Source: Paracandidimonas soli
GTDB taxonomy: Bacteria; Pseudomonadota; Gammaproteobacteria; Burkholderiales; Burkholderiaceae_B
Assembly: GCF_004342005.1 (NCBI RefSeq)
Contig: NZ_SMBX01000001.1
Span: 733,750 to 797,749, forward strand
Direction of reading: 5' to 3'
DNA: 64,000 bases
Below the pieces are notes generated by a model that saw only the letters and a program-made list of their open reading frames with translations, had not been told where the DNA came from and made no database searches. Positions within the stretch are counted from its first letter, which is position 1; each line of letters opens with the position of its first letter. A program made the position numbers and the translations under genes. Positions 45,543 through 54,561 of the stretch are shown piece by piece.

Positions 45543-46361
45543 TCAAACGGGTTCAGGTTCGGGTAGGGGGACATAGTCGTGGGACCGGTTGACCAGGAAG
45601 TCCACCAGATGATTGCGTATGCCGTAGTACTGCGGGTCGTGGTGCATGGTGGCCCTGGCGCGGTTGCGCGGGAGCGTGATTTCCACGATTTCCGCGATGC
45701 GGGCCTGAGGGCCGTTGCTCATCAGCAGTATTTTGTCGGCCAGCAGGATGGCTTCGTCCACGTCGTGCGTGATCATGAAGACGGTCTGGCCGGTGGCCTG
45801 CACGATGGACAGGAGTTCGTCCTGAATGGTGCCCCGCGTCAGCGCGTCCAGCGCGCCGAAGGGTTCGTCCAGCAGCAGCATCTTGGGCTGGATGGCGAAT
45901 GCGCGGGCGATGCCGACGCGCTGCTTCATTCCGCCCGAAAGCTCGGATGGCAGGCGGTGCAGCGCATGCTTCAGGCCGACCATTTCCAGGTACTTGGCGC
46001 TGTGCTGTTCCACCTGTTCGCGGCTCCAGTCCGGCCAGCGCGAACGCACGCCGAACTCGACGTTCTTCAATGCGGTCAGCCAGGGCAGCAGCGCGTGGCT
46101 CTGGAACACGACGCCGCGATCCAGCGATGGGCCGCGCACTTCGCGGCCGTCCATGATCACGACGCCGCTGCTGGCTTCGTCCAGGCCCGCCAGCACATTG
46201 AGGATGGTGGTCTTGCCGCATCCCGAGTGGCCGATGATGCAGACGAACTCTCCCCTCTCGATGCCGAAATGCACGTTTTCGAATACGGGGGTCTGCGGCT
46301 TGCCCGAGGCATCGGGGTAGTGGCGCGAAAGGCCTTCTATCTTGAGGAATGGCTGGGACAT
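45543..46361 (-). CDS. cynD: Cyanate/nitrate-type ABC transporter ATP-binding protein
   Basis: A 272-residue ATPase of the nitrate/taurine/cyanate import group. It has Walker A IIGHSGCGKTTILNVLAGLD, the Q-loop FQSHALLPWLTALKNV, signature LSGGMKQRVGIARAF, Walker B MLLLDEPFGALDALTR and switch MITHDVDEA. It ends in a short acidic/Pro tail. It lies between the permease (six-base gap) and cynS. The cyn assignment rests on the neighbouring cyanase; nitrate and bicarbonate importers look alike. Confidence 0.92.
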   Translation of the reverse strand: MSQPFLKIEGLSRHYPDASGKPQTPVFENVHFGIERGEFVCIIGHSGCGKTTILNVLAGLDEASSGVVIMDGREVRGPSLDRGVVFQSHALLPWLTALKNVEFGVRSRWPDWSREQVEQHSAKYLEMVGLKHALHRLPSELSGGMKQRVGIARAFAIQPKMLLLDEPFGALDALTRGTIQDELLSIVQATGQTVFMITHDVDEAILLADKILLMSNGPQARIAEIVEITLPRNRARATMHHDPQYYGIRNHLVDFLVNRSHDYVPLPEPEPV

Positions 46362-46367
46362 GCGTTC

Positions 46368-47210
46368 TTACTCCTTGTAGGCAACGGCCCTGGCCAGCCG
46401 CGCCAGGATGGCGTCGAGCAGCATGCCGATCAGACCGATGAACAGGATGGCGCTGATGATGTTTGCGATGGACAGGTTGTTCCACTCGTTCCACACGAAG
46501 TAGCCGATGCCCGTGCCGCCCACCAGCATTTCCGCGGCGACGATCACCAGCCAGGCAATGCCGATGGAAATGCGCATGCCTGTCATGATAGTGGGCGCCG
46601 CCGCCGGCAGGATCACCTTGAACGCGGTGCGCAACTGGGAGACTTCCAGCGTGCGCGCCACGTTCAGCCAGTCGCGCCTGACATTGGCCACGCCGAAGGC
46701 GGTATTGGCCAGCATGGGCCATAGCGAGCAGATGAAAATGACGAAGATCGCGGAGATGTCGGCATCCTGTATGGTGTAGAGCGCGAGCGGCATCCACGCC
46801 AGCGGGGAGATGGGCTTGAGCACCTGGATGAACGGATCGAGCGCGCGGTAGACCAGCGGCGACATGCCGATCAGGAAGCCCAGGGGGATGGCCACGAGCG
46901 CGGCCAGTCCGAAGCCGAGCAGCACGCGGCCGATCGAGGACAGCAGTTGCGTGCCGATACCCTTGTCGTTCGTGCCCCGGTCGTAGAACGGATCGGACAG
47001 GTGATCCCACAGCTTGGCGCCTACGTCCGAGGGAGTCGGCATGGCTGATTTCGTGCCGGTGGCTGCGGCCTGGCCCACCAGTGCGGCATAGGCAGGATCG
47101 ACCGTGATTTCCGCGGTTTTCTGTTGCGTCGCCAGGTGCCATATGCCGATGAAGACGCACAGGAACACCAGGGACAGCAGGGGCGCCAGCCAGGGTCTGT
47201 AGGTTCTCAT
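46368..47210 (-). CDS. cynB: Cyanate/nitrate-type ABC transporter permease
   Basis: A 280-residue inner-membrane permease of the NrtB/CynB class, with an N-terminal anchor helix (LAPLLSLVFLCVFIGIWHLA), a periplasmic segment, and a permease core whose EAA loop is NVARTLEVSQLRTAFKVILP, followed by AAAPTIMTGMRISIGIAWLV. It is preceded by the binding-protein gene (three-base gap) and followed by the ATPase gene. Confidence 0.92.
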   Translation of the reverse strand: MRTYRPWLAPLLSLVFLCVFIGIWHLATQQKTAEITVDPAYAALVGQAAATGTKSAMPTPSDVGAKLWDHLSDPFYDRGTNDKGIGTQLLSSIGRVLLGFGLAALVAIPLGFLIGMSPLVYRALDPFIQVLKPISPLAWMPLALYTIQDADISAIFVIFICSLWPMLANTAFGVANVRRDWLNVARTLEVSQLRTAFKVILPAAAPTIMTGMRISIGIAWLVIVAAEMLVGGTGIGYFVWNEWNNLSIANIISAILFIGLIGMLLDAILARLARAVAYKE

Positions 47211-47213
47211 GGC

Positions 47214-48575
47214 TCAGCTCCTGCGGATGGCGAAGCTGTCGACATACGCAGCAGGTTGCGAAGGGTCGAACGCCTTGCCCATGACAACGACGGGCTTGCT
47301 GGCGTCGGCCGGCGGCATGTCCAGCTCCCGCATCAGGCGCGCCGCGTCGGTGGCCAGGAAGACCTCGCGCGCGACGGCGGCATAGTCGACCTCGCCCTTT
47401 ATCTGGCCCCAGCGCTTCATCTGCGTCAGGATCCAGATCGCGAACGAATCGTAGGGGAAGGGATCGAAATCGATGCGCCTGGCGTCCTGCTTCACATTGC
47501 CCAGGCCGTCGGCGTAGGTTCCCGTCAGCACTTGCTCGACGACGGTCAGCGGCTGGTTGAGATAGTTGGCCGGTGCGATGGCGGCGGCGATCTCCTTGCG
47601 GTTCTCCGCCTTGCGGGCATAGGCTGTGGCGTCCAGGATGGCCTTGAGCAGCGCATGATAGGTATTCGGATTCTGGTCCACAAACTCCTTGCTGGCAGCG
47701 AATGCGCAGCAAGGGTGACCGTCCCAGATCTCCCTGGACAGCAGGTGGATGAAGCCTACGCCGTCGTAGACGGCCCGTTGGTTGACGGGATCGGGCGCAA
47801 GGAAGCCGTCGATGTTGCCGGCGCGCAGGTTGGCGACCATGTCGGGCGGCGGCACCGAACGGATCTGCACGTCGGTATCCGGATCGATGCCGTGCTCCGC
47901 CAGGTAGTAGCGCAGCAGGTAGTTGTGCATGGAGTAGTCGAACGGCACGGCGAAGCGAAATCCCTTCCAGTCCTTGGGATCGCGCTTGTCCTTGTGCTGC
48001 ATGGCCAGGGTGATGGCCTGGCCGTTGATGTTCTCGATGGCGGGCGCCGTCCACGGGATCGGGTTGGAGCCGGTGCCGGTGGAAATGGCCAGCGGCATGG
48101 GCGAGAGCATATGGGCGGCGTCATATTCGCGCGAGAGGGCCTTGTCGCGGATCACTGCCCAGCCGGCGGTCTTGACGACTTCCACGTCCAGTCCATGGCG
48201 AGCATAAAAGCCCAGCGGATGCGCCATGATGATGGGGGTCGCGCAGGTGATGGGGATGAAGCCGACTTTCAGTTTCGTTTTTTCCAGCGCGCCCGCGCCT
48301 TGCGCGAACGCTTCTTTCGCCATCCCGAGCGGGAACAGGCTGGCGATGGCGGACAAGGCAGTGCCGGAACCGACGGCTTGCAGAAAACGGCGGCGCATGC
48401 CGTCCTGCGGAAAGAGTGCGCGCATGACGGCGCCTTCGACGGCACGATCCTGCAGTTCACGCATTTGCGCAGTCTGTGCTCTGTCATGTTCATCCTGGCT
48501 GGCATGCCGTCCGCATGCGCAGCCATTGCGGTGTAGGGATACGTCGGGATCAAACGGATTGCGGAAGGCGGACAT
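47214..48575 (-). CDS. cynA: Cyanate/nitrate-type ABC transporter substrate-binding protein
   Basis: Periplasmic ligand-binding protein of the NrtA/CmpA/CynA group. The protein has 453 residues from MSAFRNPFDPDVSLHR. A 59-residue N-terminal extension with a C-x-C-x2-H element (NGCACGRHASQDEHDR) precedes the Tat signal MRRRFLQAVGSGTALSAIAS (about residues 60-79). The mature domain starts KLKVGFIPITCATPIIMAHP, a typical NrtA opening, and has AAHMLSPMPLAISTGTG and NIDGFLAPDPVNQRAVYDG. If the Met at 48398 were the true start, the extension would be absent. It is first in the cyn operon. Confidence 0.9.
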   Translation of the reverse strand: MSAFRNPFDPDVSLHRNGCACGRHASQDEHDRAQTAQMRELQDRAVEGAVMRALFPQDGMRRRFLQAVGSGTALSAIASLFPLGMAKEAFAQGAGALEKTKLKVGFIPITCATPIIMAHPLGFYARHGLDVEVVKTAGWAVIRDKALSREYDAAHMLSPMPLAISTGTGSNPIPWTAPAIENINGQAITLAMQHKDKRDPKDWKGFRFAVPFDYSMHNYLLRYYLAEHGIDPDTDVQIRSVPPPDMVANLRAGNIDGFLAPDPVNQRAVYDGVGFIHLLSREIWDGHPCCAFAASKEFVDQNPNTYHALLKAILDATAYARKAENRKEIAAAIAPANYLNQPLTVVEQVLTGTYADGLGNVKQDARRIDFDPFPYDSFAIWILTQMKRWGQIKGEVDYAAVAREVFLATDAARLMRELDMPPADASKPVVVMGKAFDPSQPAAYVDSFAIRRS

Positions 48576-48790
48576 GATGTGGCTCCAGGAAGGTGACTGG
48601 ATGCCAGTGTCCATGATGGTTGCGAAGGAGTACAAGCGTGTTGCGCCGTCATGCATCCATTCGGTGCGGTGCCGGCGTGCCATGCAAGATGATGGTGCAC
48701 AGTATTGGTGCGCCGTCGGATGAGGAGGAGGGGATTGCGTGCGGGGATAGGGGCGGGCGCTTCGTCACTCCGCCCCTGGGGATCCTGGGA
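48576..48790. other. Upstream region of the cyn operon
   Basis: 215 bases between the cyn operon and the end of the amidohydrolase gene, with no gene. It should hold the cyn promoter. No cynR-type LysR regulator lies next to it. Confidence 0.4.
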
Positions 48791-49975
48791 TCAGGACACG
48801 GGCAGGCAGTGGCTCACCAGCCGTTCCCAGAAGCGGGCTCCCAGCAGAAGGTTGTCGTCGTTGAAGTCGTATTTGGGATTGTGCAGTCTGGCATCGGATT
48901 CGGCCGGGCCGTTGCCGATGCGTATCAGCGCTCCCGGGCGCTGTTGCAGCATATAGCCGAAATCCTCGCTGCCCACCTGCCGCTCTCCATGCCGTATGAC
49001 GCGTTCTTCTCCGACCAGCGCAGAGGCCGCATCCAGCGCGGCCTGGGTCTGGATTTCGTCGTTGACCAGGACAGGGTAGCCTTCCCGGTAGTCGATGACG
49101 GCGCGTGTGTCGTAGCTTCTGGCTGTCGATTCCACGATATCGATGATGCGTTCTTTCAGCCGCCGGCGCACGTCCGTACTGAAAGAACGCACACTGATGC
49201 CGATGTCGGCGGTGTCCGGAATCACATTCAGGGCAAGGCCGGACTGCAGCTTGCCGACGGATACCACGGCGCACTCCTGGGGATCAATGTTGCGCGATAC
49301 GACGGTCTGCAGCGCCATGACGGTTGCCGCTGCCGCCACCAGCGGATCGCGTGCCAGATGCGGCCTTGCCGCATGCCCGCCCGAACCCTTGATGGTGATG
49401 AAGACACGGTCGCCGGCGGCCATGTAGGGGCCGGGGCGCGACATGAAATGACCTTGCGCCAGGCCTGGGTGATTGTGCATGGCGAAAATGCGGTCGCAAG
49501 GGAATTGCTCGAACAGGCCGGCCTCGACCATGGCTTTGCCGCCGCTGTCGAAGCCGCGCTCTTCGGCGGGCTGGAATATCAGGTTGACGGTCCCAGAAAA
49601 ATTCCGGTTGCGCGACAGGAGATGGGCCGCGCCCAACAGCATGGACGTGTGGCCGTCATGGCCGCAGGCATGCATTTTCCCGTCTTTGCAACTGGCATAG
49701 GGCAAGCCTGTTTCCTCGTGGATGGGCAGGGCATCCATGTCGGCGCGCAGGCCGATGCTGCCGACGCCATTGCCGCAGCGCATGGTGGCGACGATGCCTG
49801 TGCCGGCGATGCCTGTGGTGACGGAAAAGCCTTGCGTTCGCAGAATGCCGGCGACATAGTCGGCGGTTTCATGTTCCTGGAAGGCAAGTTCGGGATTCTG
49901 GTGCAGGTGATGGCGCACGGCGCGCAGCCGTTCGTCAAGTTCCTGCATCGTCATGGGGCTTGCTGGTATGGGCAT
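48791..49975 (-). CDS. M20-family amidohydrolase (hippurate hydrolase type)
   Basis: A 394-residue zinc amidohydrolase of the M20D group, acting on N-acyl amino acids or related amides. Metal-site motifs are GLRADMDALPI (about residue 75), KMHACGHDGHTSMLLGAAHL, FQPAEERGFDSGGKAM and, near the end, RQVGSEDFGYMLQQRPGALI. A dimerisation domain (about 185-300) includes GSGGHAARPHLARDPLVAAA. The ATG at 49975 follows GAGGA closely. It is the last gene of the seven-gene minus-strand operon. Confidence 0.9.
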   Translation of the reverse strand: MPIPASPMTMQELDERLRAVRHHLHQNPELAFQEHETADYVAGILRTQGFSVTTGIAGTGIVATMRCGNGVGSIGLRADMDALPIHEETGLPYASCKDGKMHACGHDGHTSMLLGAAHLLSRNRNFSGTVNLIFQPAEERGFDSGGKAMVEAGLFEQFPCDRIFAMHNHPGLAQGHFMSRPGPYMAAGDRVFITIKGSGGHAARPHLARDPLVAAAATVMALQTVVSRNIDPQECAVVSVGKLQSGLALNVIPDTADIGISVRSFSTDVRRRLKERIIDIVESTARSYDTRAVIDYREGYPVLVNDEIQTQAALDAASALVGEERVIRHGERQVGSEDFGYMLQQRPGALIRIGNGPAESDARLHNPKYDFNDDNLLLGARFWERLVSHCLPVS

Positions 49976-50015
49976 GGGATTCCTCAGTGTCGGCGCGGCC
50001 TGGTGTCGACAGGCG

Positions 50016-51119
50016 CTAGCGTATGGCAATGTCCTGGTCGCCCGGCACGGCGCGCAGATACTGCGCCGGGACATGGATCTTTCCTTGCAGCTCAGCGGCA
50101 GCGCGCCAGGGCCAGTGTGGTTCGGAAAGCATGCGTCGTCCCACGGCGATCAGGTCGGCGTCTTCTTCGGCAAGGATGCGTTCGGCCTGCGCCGGTTCCG
50201 TGATGAGCCCGACCGCAATGGTGGGAACGCCGGTTTCCTTCTTCACGCTGGCCGCAAAGGCAACCTGGTAGCCGGGCGCAGCAGGGATTTTCTGGTCGGG
50301 CGAAAGGCCTCCGCTGGAAACATGGAAGAAATCGCACCCCATTGTCTTGAGCTGGCGGCAAAGCGCCAGCGTATCGCTTTCGCTCCAGCCGCCCTCGACC
50401 CAGTCCGTGGCAGAGATGCGGATGCCGACGGGAAGCGTGGCGGGCGTGTTCTCGCGCACTGCCCGGAAAACCTCCAGTGGAAAGCGCATCCGGTTCTCCA
50501 GTGTCCCGCCATAGCTGTCGGTGCGCTGATTGGCCAGCGGCGACAGGAATTGATGCAAGAGGTAGCCATGCGCCATGTGCAGTTCGATGAGTTCGATGCC
50601 GATGGAGACTGCGCGCCTGGCTGCGCTTGCAAAGTCATCCTTGACCTTGTCCATGTCCTCCCGGCTCATGGCGAAAGGAGGATTGGCGTCCGAGGATTGG
50701 AATGCAATGGCGCTGGGCGCCGGCGTTTCCCATCCGCCTGCGCCGGTCGGCAGGCGACGGCCGCCGTTGAAGGGCGCGTCATGTGATCCCTTGCGGCCCG
50801 CATGCGACAACTGGATGCCGAATGACGTCTTCCCGAAGGTCCGTGTTGCGCGAATGGTCTCGCGCAGCGCTTCGGCCTGCCCATCGTTCCATAGGCCAAG
50901 GCAGCCGGGCGTGATGCGCCCTTCCGGAGAAACGCCCGTGGCTTCGATGATGAGCAGGCCTGCGCCGTTGCTGCCCAGTTTCCCGAGATGCATTCTGTGC
51001 CAGTCGCCGGCCAGGCCCTCCGTGGCCGAATACTGGCACATGGGGGCGATGATGATGCGATTGGCCAGTGTCAGGCCGTTCAGTGTCATGGGTTGGAAAA
51101 GCCGGGATGTCGTCGTCAT
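50016..51119 (-). CDS. Old yellow enzyme-type NADH:flavin oxidoreductase (YqjM-like)
   Basis: A 367-residue FMN enzyme of the YqjM/xenobiotic reductase subgroup. Landmarks are RIIIAPMCQYSATEGLAGDW (with the Cys that tunes the flavin), IQLSHAGRKGSH, ELHMAHGYLLHQFLSPLANQ followed by RTDSYGGTLENR, and VGRRMLSEPHWPWRAA. It reduces activated C=C bonds in conjugated carbonyl compounds. AGGAAAC precedes the ATG at 51119. It lies between the MmgE/PrpD gene and the amidohydrolase gene. Confidence 0.92.
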   Translation of the reverse strand: MTTTSRLFQPMTLNGLTLANRIIIAPMCQYSATEGLAGDWHRMHLGKLGSNGAGLLIIEATGVSPEGRITPGCLGLWNDGQAEALRETIRATRTFGKTSFGIQLSHAGRKGSHDAPFNGGRRLPTGAGGWETPAPSAIAFQSSDANPPFAMSREDMDKVKDDFASAARRAVSIGIELIELHMAHGYLLHQFLSPLANQRTDSYGGTLENRMRFPLEVFRAVRENTPATLPVGIRISATDWVEGGWSESDTLALCRQLKTMGCDFFHVSSGGLSPDQKIPAAPGYQVAFAASVKKETGVPTIAVGLITEPAQAERILAEEDADLIAVGRRMLSEPHWPWRAAAELQGKIHVPAQYLRAVPGDQDIAIR

Positions 51120-51196
51120 GTTTCCTGTCTCTCTGTCTGGTGAATCGCCTGCTGCCGGCGCAGCCCTGCGCCGTCTCGTCCCACGCGGGATGCGGT

Positions 51197-52585
51197 TCAG
51201 AGCAGCGCCATCAGCGTGTTGATGTCCTGTTGTTGCTCCAGCGCGCTCAATTGCCGCCACAGGCTGTCGGCCTTATCTTCGCCGAGGACGTCCTTGACGC
51301 AGGCGTCGAACTTGCGACGCAGTGTATCCTGCCCGACCGGGTTCTTCGGATGGCCCAGCGGATGCTCCATGCGCTGGTCGATTTTCCGGCCATCCTTCAG
51401 GTGTACGGTCAGGTGGATGCGATGCGGTGCTTCGCCTGCGGAGCCGGGCATGGCAAGTTCCGGGTCTGTGCGGATATCCATGAGCGGCAGCAGGGACTGT
51501 ACCTCCGTATCCAGCACGGCATGGGGGGTAAAGTCCGCGGGACCAGGACCGTTGCGCTGGCGCAGTGCGATCGCCAGGCAGTATTCCAGGCTGAAACGCG
51601 CCTGGGCTGGCGTCTCCGGGCGGCTGTAGCGCAGGTTGCGGGCCGCGATTTCGGAAATGTGGACTTCTATGCGGGCGATGTCTTCGATGGCGAAGGCGTG
51701 CTGCGCCAGAACGGCCAGCAATGCGTCGATCGGTCGATGGGTGGAGTTGCAGCACGGGTACAGCTTGATGGAAACACCGTGTTCTTCCATGGCGCTTTGC
51801 TTCCCCAGTTTCTGCAGCACGCGCGCGAATCCTGGCGCTTCGCTGCCGCAGGTCAGGGCGATATAGCCCCAGGGACCTTCCAGCGGCTCTTCGATGGCAT
51901 CTGTTCCCATGCTGGACAGATGTGCGGAGATAATGCCGTTCTTTGCCGCCATGCCGGCATGCATGGGCTTTGCGAAGGTGCCGAATTGACACTTTGATCC
52001 GCCTGCCATGCTGCTTGCCAGCGAGATGGCCATTTGCGTCCGTCTGACGTCCAGGCGCAGCAGGCGTGAGCATGCGGCTGCCGCGGCCATGGCGCCCAGC
52101 GTGGATGTCGCGTGCCAGCCGTTGGAGTAATGCGCCAGGTTCATGGCCTCTCCCAGCCGGGCGAGCACTTCCAGGCCTACGATATAGGCGTCCAGACAGT
52201 CCTTGCCGCTGTTCGCACGGCTCTGCGCGAGCGCGAGAATGGCCGGAACGAGCACGGCGCTGGGATGTGACATCGATGGGTCGAGAACATCATCGAAATC
52301 GAGTTGGTGTGCGGCGCAGCCATTGATCATGGCCGCCCATGGCACCGATGCCGCGAGGGATCGCCCCGCCACCGTCGCTTTTCCGTTGCCGCCATCCAGC
52401 GCGAGTACGGCCTCGGAGAAGTCCTGTTGCGCTGGCTGGGATGAGCCTGCCAGCATGACGGCGATAGTGTCGATGAAAGCAATGGAGGCAGAGCCCAGCT
52501 CTGCCTTGCTCCACTGCGCCGGTACGTTCGCGCACCATTCCGAAAGACGGAATGTCGCGCCGGATGGCTGCGGCGTGTTTTCCAT
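51197..52585 (-). CDS. MmgE/PrpD family protein
   Basis: A 462-residue protein of the MmgE/PrpD fold, whose known members dehydrate 2-methylcitrate or isomerise related polyacids. Typical segments are AFIDTIAVMLAGSS, INGCAAHQLDFDDVLDPSMS (about residue 82), GWHATSTLGAMAAAAACSRL and KLYPCCNSTHRPIDALLAVL. No prp genes are nearby, so methylcitrate use is unlikely; a hydratase or epimerase role on the acid imported by this cluster fits better. It begins one base after the end of the Bug gene. Confidence 0.88.
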   Translation of the reverse strand: MENTPQPSGATFRLSEWCANVPAQWSKAELGSASIAFIDTIAVMLAGSSQPAQQDFSEAVLALDGGNGKATVAGRSLAASVPWAAMINGCAAHQLDFDDVLDPSMSHPSAVLVPAILALAQSRANSGKDCLDAYIVGLEVLARLGEAMNLAHYSNGWHATSTLGAMAAAAACSRLLRLDVRRTQMAISLASSMAGGSKCQFGTFAKPMHAGMAAKNGIISAHLSSMGTDAIEEPLEGPWGYIALTCGSEAPGFARVLQKLGKQSAMEEHGVSIKLYPCCNSTHRPIDALLAVLAQHAFAIEDIARIEVHISEIAARNLRYSRPETPAQARFSLEYCLAIALRQRNGPGPADFTPHAVLDTEVQSLLPLMDIRTDPELAMPGSAGEAPHRIHLTVHLKDGRKIDQRMEHPLGHPKNPVGQDTLRRKFDACVKDVLGEDKADSLWRQLSALEQQQDINTLMALL

Positions 52586-52586
52586 A

Positions 52587-53585
52587 TCAGAGCTTGACGT
52601 TTGCGCTATCGATGAATCCCTTCCAGCGCTGGACCTCGCTGTGCATGAACTGTTCGCATTCCTGGCGGCTCATCTCCGGCAGCAATGGCGTTCCCTGCGA
52701 TTCGAAGCGTTGCGACAAGGCTGGGTCTTTGCGGCCCTCGGACAGCGCATTGTGCAGCTTGTCGAGGATGGCGTCCGGCGTGCCGGTAGGCGCCCAGAGC
52801 GCATTCCATGTCACGATCACGGCATCCTTGCCGGAAAGCTCCGACAGCGTAGGGGTGTCGGGCGCCACGGAAAGGCGTTCACCGCTGGTGACTGCGATGG
52901 CGCGCAAACGTCCGGCCTTGACCAGCGGGCCGACGACGGACCAGGCATCGACGGCATAGGTCAAGACGCCGCTGATGACATCGGACATGACCTGTTGCGA
53001 GCCGGAGCGGTAAGGGACATGCAGAAGCTCGCTCTGGCCCAGCAGGTCAGCGATGACTTTGCATGCGATATGGCTGGACGTGCCTGCGCCATTCGAGCCG
53101 TAGCTGTGCTTCTGGGGATTTTCGTTGATGCTGCGCTTGAGATCCTCGTAGTTCTTGATGTCGCTCTGGCCTGAGACGACAAGAACGACAGGCACGCTGA
53201 TGGTCACGCCGACGGTAGTGAAGTCCTTGATGGGCTCGTAGGTGAGCGAGGGGTAGATGAACGGGTTGATGGCGTAGGTCGTGGCGGTGCTGTACAGCAG
53301 GTTGTAGCCGTCGGCGGTGGCGCGTGCAACGGCGCTGGCGCCGATGTTGCCGCCGGCCCCCGGGCGGTTCTCGATCACGACCGACTGTCCAAGCTGTCCA
53401 CCGATGATCTCGGCCCAGATCCGGCCTGCGATGTCGGTATTGCTGCCGGGAGAGAAGGGCACGGTCATCTTGATCGTGGTGTCGGGATAGTTGCCGCCCG
53501 ATTTGGCGAAGGCCTGCAACGAAGGCAGGCTGGCCAGGGAAGCGCCGGCAATGCCGCCCAGGAATTTTCTACGGCTCAACTGCAT
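52587..53585 (-). CDS. Bug-family tripartite tricarboxylate transporter binding protein
   Basis: A 332-residue Bug/TctC-type binding protein. The N-terminus is a twin-arginine-like signal, LSRRKFLGGIAGASLASLPS, unlike the Sec-type leader of the Bug protein at 39509. The mature domain has TIKMTVPFSPGSNTDIAGRI, GQSVVIENRPGAGGNIGASA and VPYRSGSQQVMSDVISGVLT. The ATG at 53585 has GGAG nine bases upstream. It probably binds the substrate of this operon. Confidence 0.92.
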   Translation of the reverse strand: MQLSRRKFLGGIAGASLASLPSLQAFAKSGGNYPDTTIKMTVPFSPGSNTDIAGRIWAEIIGGQLGQSVVIENRPGAGGNIGASAVARATADGYNLLYSTATTYAINPFIYPSLTYEPIKDFTTVGVTISVPVVLVVSGQSDIKNYEDLKRSINENPQKHSYGSNGAGTSSHIACKVIADLLGQSELLHVPYRSGSQQVMSDVISGVLTYAVDAWSVVGPLVKAGRLRAIAVTSGERLSVAPDTPTLSELSGKDAVIVTWNALWAPTGTPDAILDKLHNALSEGRKDPALSQRFESQGTPLLPEMSRQECEQFMHSEVQRWKGFIDSANVKL

Positions 53586-53662
53586 CTCAATATTCTCCTG
53601 AAGGATAATCAAATGTGGCAGTTCCAGGATAAGAACAACTATCCTTTCATGCCCCACGGGGG

Positions 53663-54556
53663 TCAGACTGTGGTCGGGAATTGCCCCTTTTCGGTCGTGA
53701 CGGAAAAACGCCCTTTGTTGACGGAGCCTTCGTGGTAGCGGGCAAGCTCCGCGCTGGTTGCGAGCCAGACATCGTCATGCTGGCGGATATGGTCGAGCAG
53801 GCGGTCCAGCAGGCGGATACGCGGCGGCCTTCCGGATACCCAGTCGTGCACGGTAATGATCATCAGGCCGCCGGCTTCGCGCGTGCCTTCGAACTCTTCC
53901 TGCCAGGTTTCGAGCACGGCAATGGGGTTGGCGGGATGCAGCTTGTCGCGACGGTTCTCCGTATAGGCGAAGTACAGGATGTCATCGAGGGTCCATTGCG
54001 TCGGAATCTCCGTCAAGCCATCGATTTCGTAGGGATGATCGAATCCCATGAGCGTACTGTCATAGGAAACGCCCATGCGCTTGAGCAGGGCCAGGCTCTG
54101 CGGCGTATGCTCGAATGACGGCGAACGGTAGCCAAGGTTGCGCAGTCCGGTCTGGCGCTCGAAGATTTCCATGGTCTGCGAGAGGAAGGCCTCGCTGGTC
54201 TCGGGGGCGAGCGCGTCCAGGCGTTCGTGCAGATAACCGTGGTAGGCGACCTCGTGCCCCTGTTCGAGCAGGCGCGGCAGCAGGTCGGGATACGTCTGGG
54301 CGACGATGCCGGGCACGTAGAAGCTGCCCTTGATCGCATGTTTTTCCAGCAGGCCCATGATGCGGGACATGCCTTGCCGCGGGCCATAGCGGCGTTGCTC
54401 GATTTCGCTGACGCCGTTTTTCGGCTCCATGCGGTTGCGCCACAGATAGGGCGATTCGGCATCGACGTCGACGGAAAAAATGACGGCGCAGCGCTTGCCG
54501 TCAGGCCATTCATAGGAGGGGAATTGGGTCCGGGTGTCCGGATTCATCGTAAGCAT
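53663..54556 (-). CDS. Polysaccharide deacetylase (NodB-domain) family protein
   Basis: A 297-residue NodB-homology carbohydrate-esterase-4 fold protein of the PuuE/PgdA-like cytoplasmic class; no signal peptide is present. Metal-site residues are the Asp in VIFSVDVDAESPYLW and the His pair in HEVAYHGYLHERLDALAP, with LGYRSPSFEHTPQSLALLKR for the Arg/Ser loop and MIITVHDWVSGRP near the end. Relatives hydrolyse cyclic amides as well as N-acetyl groups, which would suit the amidohydrolase in the same operon. The ATG at 54556 is used; an in-frame TTG at 54565 would overlap the SDR stop. Confidence 0.85.
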   Translation of the reverse strand: MLTMNPDTRTQFPSYEWPDGKRCAVIFSVDVDAESPYLWRNRMEPKNGVSEIEQRRYGPRQGMSRIMGLLEKHAIKGSFYVPGIVAQTYPDLLPRLLEQGHEVAYHGYLHERLDALAPETSEAFLSQTMEIFERQTGLRNLGYRSPSFEHTPQSLALLKRMGVSYDSTLMGFDHPYEIDGLTEIPTQWTLDDILYFAYTENRRDKLHPANPIAVLETWQEEFEGTREAGGLMIITVHDWVSGRPPRIRLLDRLLDHIRQHDDVWLATSAELARYHEGSVNKGRFSVTTEKGQFPTTV

Positions 54557-54561
54557 TGCGG

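Noticed and set aside
45553..48054. Very long alternate minus-strand frame over the cyn transporter genes
   Set aside because: Arg/Gly/His-rich shadow of the real genes; the correct frames have full ABC transporter motifs.
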